DNA of 6,143 nt, from positions 5,340 through 11,482 of the forward strand of contig JASMME010000024.1 of NCBI GenBank assembly GCA_030748365.1. Reading direction: 5' to 3'. The first letter of the stretch is position 1, and the number at the start of each line of letters is the position of its first letter. The notes beneath the pieces were generated by a model. It did not search any database. It had not been told where the DNA came from and saw only the letters and a list, made by a program, of their open reading frames with translations. This DNA is from Lutibacter sp. (GTDB lineage: Bacteria > Bacteroidota > Bacteroidia > Flavobacteriales > Flavobacteriaceae). This document shows, in pieces, positions 1 through 5,934 of this stretch. Both the position numbers and the translations under genes were made by a program.

Positions 1-16
1 TGGTAAACAGCGGATT

Positions 17-2071
17 TTATTCAAAATCTGCTGCTGAGACCCCACCGTCTATCTGGGCATAGATCAGTTTATAAACCACGGATTGTGTTCCGAGGCTGCC
101 GGTCTTTGTTTCTGGGAACTTAACGCCGTCAAACACCTTGTAATCACTGAAAGTAGCTTCCTGTCGTTGGCTTTGACCTCCCATAGAAATGGTTTGTACT
201 TCCTTGACCTTTAGGCCGGTTGCTACATCAAAATACACATCGGATGACACAAATCCTCCCTTGGTACTGATCACGTAGGCATCGCTTCCGTCTACAGATT
301 CTATACCGGTAAGTTTAGACCCTTTGTGCTTGAGCAGGCCGATTTCTGAAAAGGTACCCAACTGGTATTTCATTTCTGAGGCCATTTCGGAAGGTAGGGC
401 TTGTTTGTTCATAAAAACACCGTCTTTTGACATGATGACCTTCATCATCATATTGCCTCCCATGGCCATTTCATTGGTATACTTATCAGCAGTTCTTTTC
501 TCGGTGCTTACAACAGTATTACCCATGGCTGTGGCCTCATAAATGGTCAGGGTACTTTGGACCGATTTAATTTTCTCGAGTCCACCAATGGCATTGAAAT
601 AGGCTTCCAGAACCGCTTCTTTGCTGATGTCTTCAGCCAGTGCTTTAGCCATTTCGGGTTTGTTTGTAAGATTGGCCTCCTTGTCAAAATACTGGATTTT
701 ATAGGGTAGTTTTTCCAGGTTGGGAAGCACCTCTGTGCCCTTACCCACGATCACGATACGTGCTTGGTCAGCACTAAAGTATTTCTGGGCGACCCCTTGG
801 ATATCCTCGATACTGACAGCATTGATTTTGTCCAGATAAGTTTCGTAGAAATCTTCTGGCAGCTTTTCTGTTTCCATGTTGAGTGCAAACCGGGCAATGG
901 TTTGTGGTTTTTCGACATTGCGGACGAAACTACCTACATAAGCGGCTTTTACATTCTTGAGCGCTTCTTCTGTTACCGGCTCTTTTCTTATACGGTGCAG
1001 TTCTTTCATAATCTCGACAACAGTACTATCTGTAACAGCGTTTCTCACACTGGCTCCAGACGTGAACAGGGTGGCGGTTAATTTGTCGTTTCCGATAGAT
1101 GACCGGGCTCCGTAGGTATAGCCATGTGCTTCCCGTAGGTTCATGTTTAGGTAGCTGTTAAAATCTCCTCCAAAGATCCGATTGGCCAATAGTACGGCAT
1201 GGTAATCCTTGTCGCGCATGCTCAGGTGGGTACTGCTTAGGACACTTACTTCCGACTGCACCGCATTGGGCATATCGATAAAATTAATCACTGTTTCAGA
1301 TACGTTTTCAACGGAAGGCATCGTATAAGCAGGCGTACTGCCACCCGACCAATTGCTGAATAGTTTTTCAACCAATTCTTTTGCCTTGTTGAAATCAATA
1401 TCCCCTACAATCACCAGGTAGGCATTGTCAGGCCGGAAATATTGCTTATAAAAAGATTGTACGTCGGACAAGCTGACATTGCCTACCGTTTCCTTGGTCA
1501 TAAATTCTCCGTAAGGGTGTGTTTTGCCATACCCCAGGGCATCTTGTACCCTCCCGGCGATGGCTCCAACGCTCTTTTCACTTGATTTGATACCATCCAG
1601 TAACAGGGCTACTTGTTTGTCAAACTCTTCCTGTGTGAACAAGGGATCTTGCACAGCTTCTGCCATCAACTCCAGGATTCTTGGGAAGTATTTGGTCAAA
1701 GACCGGCTGCTTGCCCATTGGCTTCCAAAGGAAATACGGGCCCCTAAATAATCCACTTCTTCATTAAAGTCATCTTTAGAGATGCTGGTGGTTCCGGAGC
1801 CAAATAGGCTCCCTAGTAAACTGGAAACACCCGCTTTGTCTCCTTCAAATACAGGGCTATTGTCTATGGTTAGGGTAGCGGCTACCCGGGGCAATTTATG
1901 GTTTTCAACAACCAGTACCTTTAGGCCGTTTTTTAGGTCAAATGTCTGAGGCTTTCCCAGTTTAATACTAGGTGCAGGACCGGGAACTGGTTGTACAGAA
2001 CGGTCTATTTGCGCCGACATCGAGTAAGTGAGGAAAAGGATGGTTATCAGCGATAAAATTCTTGTTTTCAT
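17..2071 (-). CDS. Exported non-catalytic M16 peptidase-like protein with C-terminal LolA-like domain
   Basis: This 684-residue protein begins with a signal peptide (Lys2-Thr-Arg4, hydrophobic stretch 5-19, likely cleavage near Ala20), so it should act in the periplasm or outer membrane. Residues 43-240 and about 255-455 form two M16-type halves. The zinc motif of active M16 enzymes is destroyed: the segment equivalent to GxxHxxEHxxFxGT reads G81-V-S-S-L-L-G-S-L-F-G-S-G-T94, so His, Glu and His become Ser84, Gly87 and Ser88. The Arg/Tyr pair of the second half is kept (R313...Y320 in LREAHGYTY). Residues about 480-684 (starting EAYFNAIGGLEKIKSVQS) resemble the beta-rich, LolA/lipoprotein-sorting-like tails seen on some Bacteroidota insulinase proteins. 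The inferred role is the non-catalytic partner of the active M16 peptidase encoded just upstream at 2289-3605. I chose the start at 2071 because it alone puts the signal peptide at the N-terminus. An in-frame ATG at 2194 would add 41 uncharacteristic residues. The family call is strong. The tail domain is a fold-level guess. Confidence 0.9.
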   Translation of the reverse strand: MKTRILSLITILFLTYSMSAQIDRSVQPVPGPAPSIKLGKPQTFDLKNGLKVLVVENHKLPRVAATLTIDNSPVFEGDKAGVSSLLGSLFGSGTTSISKDDFNEEVDYLGARISFGSQWASSRSLTKYFPRILELMAEAVQDPLFTQEEFDKQVALLLDGIKSSEKSVGAIAGRVQDALGYGKTHPYGEFMTKETVGNVSLSDVQSFYKQYFRPDNAYLVIVGDIDFNKAKELVEKLFSNWSGGSTPAYTMPSVENVSETVINFIDMPNAVQSEVSVLSSTHLSMRDKDYHAVLLANRIFGGDFNSYLNMNLREAHGYTYGARSSIGNDKLTATLFTSGASVRNAVTDSTVVEIMKELHRIRKEPVTEEALKNVKAAYVGSFVRNVEKPQTIARFALNMETEKLPEDFYETYLDKINAVSIEDIQGVAQKYFSADQARIVIVGKGTEVLPNLEKLPYKIQYFDKEANLTNKPEMAKALAEDISKEAVLEAYFNAIGGLEKIKSVQSTLTIYEATAMGNTVVSTEKRTADKYTNEMAMGGNMMMKVIMSKDGVFMNKQALPSEMASEMKYQLGTFSEIGLLKHKGSKLTGIESVDGSDAYVISTKGGFVSSDVYFDVATGLKVKEVQTISMGGQSQRQEATFSDYKVFDGVKFPETKTGSLGTQSVVYKLIYAQIDGGVSAADFE

Positions 2072-2288
2072 CTGTTTAAAATTTTGTAGTTTACCGAAAA
2101 TGAAGAAACTAAAAATTTCTACACCTTCAGGAATTCGCATAAAAAACACAATCATATTCGGTCGGTATAAATGATTGAATTTGTTTATGTTCATTTCAGC
2201 TGTTTATTTTTTCTGTTAAGAGGGCATTTCTCTATCATCATTTCGTTTTATTAGTTGTCTTGATGATTCAATTCCCCTCGTACGTTTT

Positions 2289-3605
2289 TTATTTGCTATC
2301 TGATTCAGGCACATAGTCCAGAACCAGTCGTTGGTTTGGATTTAAATATTTCTGAGCAACAGACCTGATTTCTTCCCTGCTGATGCTATTGTAGATGTTT
2401 ATCTCTGAATTGATAAGGTTCACATCATCATACAGTAGGTAGTATTTAGCCAACGAGTTCGCAATACTTTCCACGTTTGCATTGGCATTGACAAAGTTGT
2501 TCTCAAAAGTATTCTTCAGTTTTTGAAATTCTCTCTCAGATATCAATTCCGTTTGTAACTTCACAATTTCTTCATCCATCCCTTCGATCAAATTTTCCAG
2601 GGTATTCTCGCCGAGTGGAAGCCCTAAAATGATGTAGGCACCATAGTCTTCCAGGGAATAATTAAAGGCGGCAATTTGCAAGGCTTTTTTCTCGGTGTCT
2701 ACCAATTTTTTGTACAACCTGGAGCTTTTCCCATCACTCAGGATTGTTGAAATCATATCCAGTACCCTTGCCTCTCTTGTGGTCATTGCGGGTGTTCTGT
2801 ACACTGTAAAAACGGCAGGAATTTGAATATTTGGGTCTGTAAAGGTGGCTTTGATTTCTTCCTCGATGGGTGCTTCTTTTACTGCGATACGTTCTACATC
2901 ATCTCCCCTGGGGATATCGCCAAAATAAGCTTCAATCATCGTTTTGGCAGTAGCCGTTTCAAAATCTCCAGCAACAACCAGTACCGCATTGTTCGGCACA
3001 TAAAATTTCTTATTGAATGCTTGGAATTCCTCTAGGGTTGCTGCATCTAGGTGATCCATGGAGCCGATTGTGGTCCACTGGTAGGGATGTGTCTTGAACA
3101 AGTGTTTAAAAGCCACTGCATTCCATTGGCCGTAGGGAGCATTGTCAACCCGGAGTCTTTTTTCTTCTTTGACCACTTCGTTTTGGGTATCGACCCCTAT
3201 CTGGTTGATGATGGGGTGTAACATTCTTTCAGCTTCCATCCACAAACCTAGTTCCAGGTTGTTCGACGGAAAAACCTCGTAGTAATAGGTTCTGTCCTGT
3301 GTGGTATTGGCGTTGTTGGTTCCCCCGTTAGCGGATACGATCTTAAACCATTCGCCCCTTGCGATGTGTTCGGTACCTTCAAACAACAAGTGTTCAAAGA
3401 AATGGGCAAAACCGGTTCTATTGGGGTCTTCATCTTTTGCACCCACATGGTACATGACCGAAGTAATGACCACCGGGGCAGTGTTGTCCTGGTGTAGGAT
3501 AACATGCAATCCGTTGTCTAAGTCAAACTCCTCAAAGTCGACTTGTTGTGCAGTAATGCCTGCACTGAGCAGGCATATAAATCCTGCTAAAAAAAATCTC
3601 TTCAT
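2289..3605 (-). CDS. Exported catalytic M16 family zinc metallopeptidase (insulinase/processing-peptidase type)
   Basis: This 438-residue protein has a signal peptide (Lys2-Arg3, hydrophobic 4-18, cleavage near Ala19/Gln20), so it should be periplasmic. The N-terminal M16 half carries the inverted zinc motif H68-F-F-E-H72 within a classic GFAHFFEHLLFEGTEH segment. The distal zinc-ligand glutamate is E147 or E148 in NEVVKEEKR, about 76 residues downstream, as expected for the family. The second half (about 190-430) is the non-catalytic M16 fold. Its SSRLYKKLVDTEKKAL segment has no Arg/Tyr pair at the usual place; the partner encoded at 17-2071 supplies it. The length fits single-domain-pair M16B peptidases (about 420-460 residues). 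M16 enzymes degrade or trim peptides inside a closed chamber formed by two such subunits; the substrate here is unknown. It is first in transcription order, with 217 bases to the next gene and no terminator seen between them, so co-transcription is likely. A candidate promoter lies at 3742-3749. Confidence 0.95.
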   Translation of the reverse strand: MKRFFLAGFICLLSAGITAQQVDFEEFDLDNGLHVILHQDNTAPVVITSVMYHVGAKDEDPNRTGFAHFFEHLLFEGTEHIARGEWFKIVSANGGTNNANTTQDRTYYYEVFPSNNLELGLWMEAERMLHPIINQIGVDTQNEVVKEEKRLRVDNAPYGQWNAVAFKHLFKTHPYQWTTIGSMDHLDAATLEEFQAFNKKFYVPNNAVLVVAGDFETATAKTMIEAYFGDIPRGDDVERIAVKEAPIEEEIKATFTDPNIQIPAVFTVYRTPAMTTREARVLDMISTILSDGKSSRLYKKLVDTEKKALQIAAFNYSLEDYGAYIILGLPLGENTLENLIEGMDEEIVKLQTELISEREFQKLKNTFENNFVNANANVESIANSLAKYYLLYDDVNLINSEINIYNSISREEIRSVAQKYLNPNQRLVLDYVPESDSK

Positions 3606-3741
3606 TTTGTGCGTTGTTTTTATGAATCAATAGCGATATAATAGAATTAGACATAAATCGTCTGTAATTGTTACAAGATATGCTAAGAATTTAGAAGGTT
3701 AATGGTGTCAAAATCTTTTACATCCTTTAAAGCAACAACGT

Positions 3742-3749
3742 CAAAGATA
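3742..3749 (-). promoter_or_regulatory. Candidate -7 element for the M16 peptidase genes
   Basis: On the minus strand this reads TATCTTTG, an exact match to the Bacteroidota -7 consensus TAnnTTTG. No good TTTG -33 box lies at the usual 19-20 nt. The nearest is a TTG at 3775-3773, about 23 nt away. Transcription would start near 3736, leaving a leader of about 130 nt before the 3605 start. The call rests on the -7 match alone. Confidence 0.45.
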
Positions 3750-3843
3750 AGGTATTTATTGTAGTTTATTAGCAAGCAAGAAGCTACCATTACAGTTTCT
3801 TGAGAGTGCCTTTGTAAAAGCCTGTTTTATAGGTAAAATAAGT

Positions 3844-3874
3844 TTTGTCTGAGAATAAAAAAGCCTTATATTTG
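3844..3874 (+). promoter_or_regulatory. Bacteroidota sigma-A promoter of rplU-rpmA
   Basis: The -33 box TTTG (3844-3847) and the -7 box TATATTTG (3867-3874) are both exact consensus matches, separated by exactly 19 nt, the preferred spacing in Bacteroidota. Transcription should start around 3880, about 50 nt before the rplU ATG. Such a near-ideal promoter suits a highly expressed ribosomal-protein operon. Confidence 0.85.
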
Positions 3875-3930
3875 CCCCCGCCTTCTTTGAGAGGGTAGTA
3901 ATAATATTAATAAGCGAATAGAATAAACGT

Positions 3931-4464
3931 ATGTACGCAATTGTAGAGATAGCAGGGCAGCAGTTTAAAGTAGCAAAAGACCAAAAGGTATATGTGCACC
4001 GCTTGCAGGACAAAGAAGGATCAAAAGTCTCTTTTGACAAGGTACTTCTTTTGGAAGATGCAGGTGCAGTTACCATTGGCGCCCCCGCTATAGAAGGAGC
4101 CGAAGTAACGGCCAAAATTTTAAGTCACCTAAAAGGAGACAAAGTAATCGTTTTCAAGAAAAAACGAAGAAAAGGATACCGGGTTAAAAACGGACACCGT
4201 CAGGCCCTAACAGAAATCCAGATTGAAGGGATTGCCACCAGTGGTGCGAAGAAAAAAGCACCCGCTAAAAAGGCAGCGCCTACAAAAGCAGCGCCCAAGG
4301 CGCCTAAAGCTAAGGAAACTGTCAAAGAAGCAGCGCCGGCCGTTGCGGAAGCGTTGGGAACCAAGACCGTGGCGGAATTGAAAGCGCTGGCAAAAGAACG
4401 CGGGATTACCGGGTATACCTCTTTAAAGAAAGCGGAATTGATTGCCGTATTATCAACGAAATAG
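3931..4464 (+). CDS. rplU: Ribosomal protein bL21 with C-terminal Rho_N/SAP-like extension
   Basis: Residues 1-104 are a complete bL21, a component of the large ribosomal subunit that binds 23S rRNA. The start MYAIVEIAGQQFKV and the basic signature at 76-91 (FKKKRRKGYRVKNGHRQ) are diagnostic. Typical bL21 is about 103 residues; this one is 177. Residues 105-140 form a low-complexity Ala/Lys/Pro linker. Residues about 144-176 (TKTVAELKALAKERGITGYTSLKKAELIAVL) match the small helical Rho_N/SAP/HeH pattern, which in other proteins binds RNA or DNA. The extension is in frame, with no sign of a frameshift. Extended bL21 proteins of this kind occur in Flavobacteria, so this is probably a lineage trait and not a recent fusion. 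What the tail does is unknown; an extra RNA contact is an inference. The A-rich sequence before the ATG has no Shine-Dalgarno. The gene heads the rplU-rpmA operon. Confidence 0.96.
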   Translation: MYAIVEIAGQQFKVAKDQKVYVHRLQDKEGSKVSFDKVLLLEDAGAVTIGAPAIEGAEVTAKILSHLKGDKVIVFKKKRRKGYRVKNGHRQALTEIQIEGIATSGAKKKAPAKKAAPTKAAPKAPKAKETVKEAAPAVAEALGTKTVAELKALAKERGITGYTSLKKAELIAVLSTK

Positions 4465-4490
4465 TATCAGTATTTTAAAACCATACAATC

Positions 4491-4751
4491 ATGGCACATA
4501 AAAAAGGAGTAGGTAGTTCCAAGAACGGTAGAGAGTCAGAATCGAAACGACTTGGAGTAAAAATATTTGGTGGACAGGCTGCCTTGGCAGGGAATATCAT
4601 AGTTCGCCAGAGAGGAACCAAACACCATCCAGGTGAGAATGTGTATATGGGCAAGGACCATACCCTGCACGCTTCGGTTAACGGCGTGGTTCAGTTCCAG
4701 AAGAAAAAAGACAATAAATCGTATGTTTCTATTGACCCGATTGAGGCTTAG
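4491..4751 (+). CDS. rpmA: Ribosomal protein bL27
   Basis: This 86-residue protein is full-length bL27 of the large ribosomal subunit. Its N-terminal tail reaches the peptidyl-transferase centre. The start [16 protein letters not shown] and the core [35 protein letters not shown] (family-wide signature spanning about residues 27-61) are unmistakable. It begins directly with the mature MAHKKG form and has no cleavable Firmicutes-type leader. It lies 26 bases after rplU, so the two are certainly co-transcribed. The obg GTPase gene that often follows rpmA elsewhere is absent; a terminator follows instead. No Shine-Dalgarno is present. Confidence 0.98.
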   Translation: MAHKKGVGSSKNGRESESKRLGVKIFGGQAALAGNIIVRQRGTKHHPGENVYMGKDHTLHASVNGVVQFQKKKDNKSYVSIDPIEA

Positions 4752-4769
4752 AATAATTTGATTAGTAAT

Positions 4770-4813
4770 AAAAAAAAAGCTCCCAAACGTACACGTTTGG
4801 GAGCTTTTTTTTT
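4770..4813. terminator. Strong symmetric intrinsic terminator after rpmA
   Basis: The 12-bp stem GCTCCCAAACGT (4779-4790) pairs perfectly with ACGTTTGGGAGC (4793-4804) around a 2-base centre; the physical loop is probably TACA. It is preceded by nine A and followed by nine T. It should end rplU-rpmA transcription on the plus strand. By symmetry it would also work on the minus strand, although no minus-strand gene approaches it here. It marks the boundary between the ribosomal operon and the AT-rich polysaccharide genes. Confidence 0.95.
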
Positions 4814-4842
4814 CGTTTAATAGACGGATGCCACTCTTAATA

Positions 4843-4867
4843 AAAATATGTTTATTAAACATATTTT
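4843..4867. repeat. 25-bp perfect AT-rich palindrome, candidate operator
   Basis: AAAATATGTTTA (4843-4854) and TAAACATATTTT (4856-4867) are exact reverse complements around one central T. It lies about 50 bases upstream of the predicted -7 element of the ATP-grasp gene, a position where an activator or other dimeric regulator could bind. The stem is almost pure A/T with no following T-run, so it is a poor terminator. In such an AT-rich spacer chance palindromes are more likely, and function is only suggested. Confidence 0.5.
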
Positions 4868-4916
4868 ATATTTACGGTAATATAAAATCTTATTCTCTAG
4901 ATTAGTCATTATATGA

Positions 4917-4924
4917 TATATTTG
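4917..4924 (+). promoter_or_regulatory. Candidate -7 element for the polysaccharide genes
   Basis: TATATTTG matches the Bacteroidota -7 consensus exactly and is identical to the rplU -7 box, including the following C. At the expected -33 position (4894-4897) the sequence is only TTCT, a weak match, so the promoter may be weak or need an activator. Transcription would start near 4930, about 20 nt before the ATG at 4951, which supports that start. Confidence 0.65.
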
Positions 4925-4950
4925 CAAAGAAAAATATAGATATACAATAT

Positions 4951-5865
4951 ATGTTTAAGGCGCATAATAAATACATATTGAGAATGTTAAAGAAAATGAG
5001 ATTTTTACCTCCTCAAAAATATGCTCATTTCTTATATGAATATGCTACGGGTAAAAAACTAAATTTAAATAATCCGACAGAATTTAATGAGAAAATTCAA
5101 TGGTATAAGGTTTTTTACCACCCTAAAATTTTGAATCAGTTAGTTGATAAATATGCTGTTAGATCGTATGTTGAAGATAAAATTGGCTCACAATTTTTGA
5201 ATGAGATTTACGGTATTTACAATACTGCTGATGAAGTAGATTTTGATGAATTACCAAATAAATTTGTAATAAAAGGAACACATGCAAGTAGCTTTAATTT
5301 GATTGTTACGGATAAGAAAAAACTGGATAAAGTTAAGGCTAGAAAATTGTTTAAAAAATGGCTAAGCAAAAACCAATATTATAGAACAGGTCAAGAATGG
5401 GCTTACAAAGATGTGAAGCCAAGGTTGATGGCAGAGAAATTCATGGAGGATGGAGGTGGAAGTTCCCTATTGGATTACAAGTTTTATTGTTTTAATGGAA
5501 AAGCAAAGTTTCTTGAAATTCATTTAGATAGGGAGAGTAACCATAAAAGGGCTTTTTTTGATTTGGACTTTAAAAAATTGCCATTTAGATATGTGGTTAT
5601 TGAAGAAGAAATAACAGAGAAGATTGAAAAACCAAGTAATTTTGATGAAATGATTTTGTTGGCTGAAAACCTATCAGCTAAATTTCCTTTTGTTAGGGTT
5701 GATTTTTATTCAATTTATGGAAAAACTATATTTGGAGAGATGACTTTTTACCCATCAGACGGGAGAAAAGATTATTATCCTAATGAGTATAATAAAATTA
5801 TAGGTGATTTGTTTGTGTTGCCAGAAATTCCAAAAGGACAGCATATTATTACAGCGGTAGTATAG
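4951..5865 (+). CDS. TupA-like ATP-grasp protein, surface polysaccharide biosynthesis
   Basis: This 304-residue cytoplasmic protein has no signal peptide or membrane segment. It matches the TupA-like ATP-grasp family (named after the teichuronopeptide protein TupA), often annotated as a glycosyltransferase in capsule and O-antigen clusters. Family landmarks in order are: LNNPTEFNEKIQW (39-51), LVDKYAVRSYV (64-74), the nucleotide-binding lysine region NKFVIKGTH (103-111, K108), the hinge LMAEKFMED (159-167), DYKFYCFNGKAKF (175-187) and NHKRAFFDLDF (197-207). The last is the metal-binding region FVRVDFYSIYGKTIFGEMTF (247-266), with D251 and E263 as likely Mg ligands. Chemistry inferred from the fold is ATP-dependent ligation of an amino-acid or carboxylate group to a sugar polymer; the true substrate is unknown. 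The length is normal for the family. An inner ATG at 4984 is possible, but 4951 sits well below the promoter. The gene is much AT-richer than the neighbours to its left, as is usual for polysaccharide loci. Confidence 0.85.
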   Translation: MFKAHNKYILRMLKKMRFLPPQKYAHFLYEYATGKKLNLNNPTEFNEKIQWYKVFYHPKILNQLVDKYAVRSYVEDKIGSQFLNEIYGIYNTADEVDFDELPNKFVIKGTHASSFNLIVTDKKKLDKVKARKLFKKWLSKNQYYRTGQEWAYKDVKPRLMAEKFMEDGGGSSLLDYKFYCFNGKAKFLEIHLDRESNHKRAFFDLDFKKLPFRYVVIEEEITEKIEKPSNFDEMILLAENLSAKFPFVRVDFYSIYGKTIFGEMTFYPSDGRKDYYPNEYNKIIGDLFVLPEIPKGQHIITAVV

Positions 5866-5880
5866 GTGCTTATATTCAGT

Positions 5881-5907
5881 CTCAAATAGTTGTTACAACT
5901 ATTTGAG
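5881..5907 (+). repeat. Hairpin between ATP-grasp and Stealth genes
   Basis: CTCAAATAGTTGT (5881-5893) is followed, after one T, by its exact reverse complement ACAACTATTTGAG (5895-5907). The inner pairs must open to form a loop, leaving a stem of about 11-12 bp. The stem is AT-rich, and the only T-run (5915-5919) begins 8 bases after it, so it is at most a weak or leaky terminator. A third, competing arm (CAAATAGTT, 5923-5931) lies just before the next start codon. Confidence 0.75.
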
Positions 5908-5922
5908 GGATCACGTTTTTAA

Positions 5923-5931
5923 CAAATAGTT
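5923..5931 (+). repeat. Third copy of CAAATAGTT, competing arm before the Stealth start
   Basis: CAAATAGTT here repeats 5883-5891 directly and is complementary to AACTATTTG at 5897-5905. The similarity extends further: 5883-5898 is CAAATAGTT-GTT-ACAA and 5923-5935 is CAAATAGTT-ACAA, which looks like a local duplication with a 3-base difference. Pairing with 5897-5905 would give a 9-bp stem ending three bases before the ATG at 5935. Confidence 0.6.
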
Positions 5932-5934
5932 ACA

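Larger units (their letters stand above)
3606..3930. other. Divergent intergenic region between M16 operon and rplU
   Basis: These 325 bases separate divergently transcribed genes. They contain a strong Bacteroidota-type promoter for rplU and a weaker candidate for the M16 genes, each annotated separately. The rplU leader would be about 50 nt and the M16 leader about 130 nt. No tRNA, small ORF with a convincing start, repeat or strong hairpin was seen in the remainder. An open frame on the minus strand (3756-4115) overlaps the rplU promoter and the start of rplU, and is not credible as a gene. Confidence 0.8.

Noticed and set aside
2072..2194. In-frame 41-codon upstream extension of the inactive M16 gene (ATG at 2194)
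   Set aside because: It would bury the clear signal peptide that starts at the 2071 ATG, and the added residues look like translated spacer with no recognisable family pattern.
2220..2279. Long imperfect hairpin between the M16 genes (GAGGG/CCCTC and ATCATCA/TGATGAT arms)
   Set aside because: The arms are short and separated by large internal loops. No T-run follows in the direction of transcription, so it does not work as a terminator and may be chance.
3248..3633. Open frames on both strands overlapping the 5' part of the catalytic M16 gene
   Set aside because: The overlapping M16 frame carries the zinc motif and signal peptide. The others are low-complexity shadows.
3880..3930. Possible autoregulatory leader RNA before rplU
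   Set aside because: The roughly 50-nt leader is C-rich at its start and AT-rich after that, but I could not find a convincing stem to support a named leader motif.
3756..4115. 119-codon open frame on the minus strand
   Set aside because: It lies antisense to the rplU start and across the rplU promoter, has no family resemblance, and is a shadow of the coding strand.
4536..4862. 108-codon open frame on the minus strand
   Set aside because: It is antisense to rpmA and runs through the terminator; rpmA is unambiguous on the other strand.
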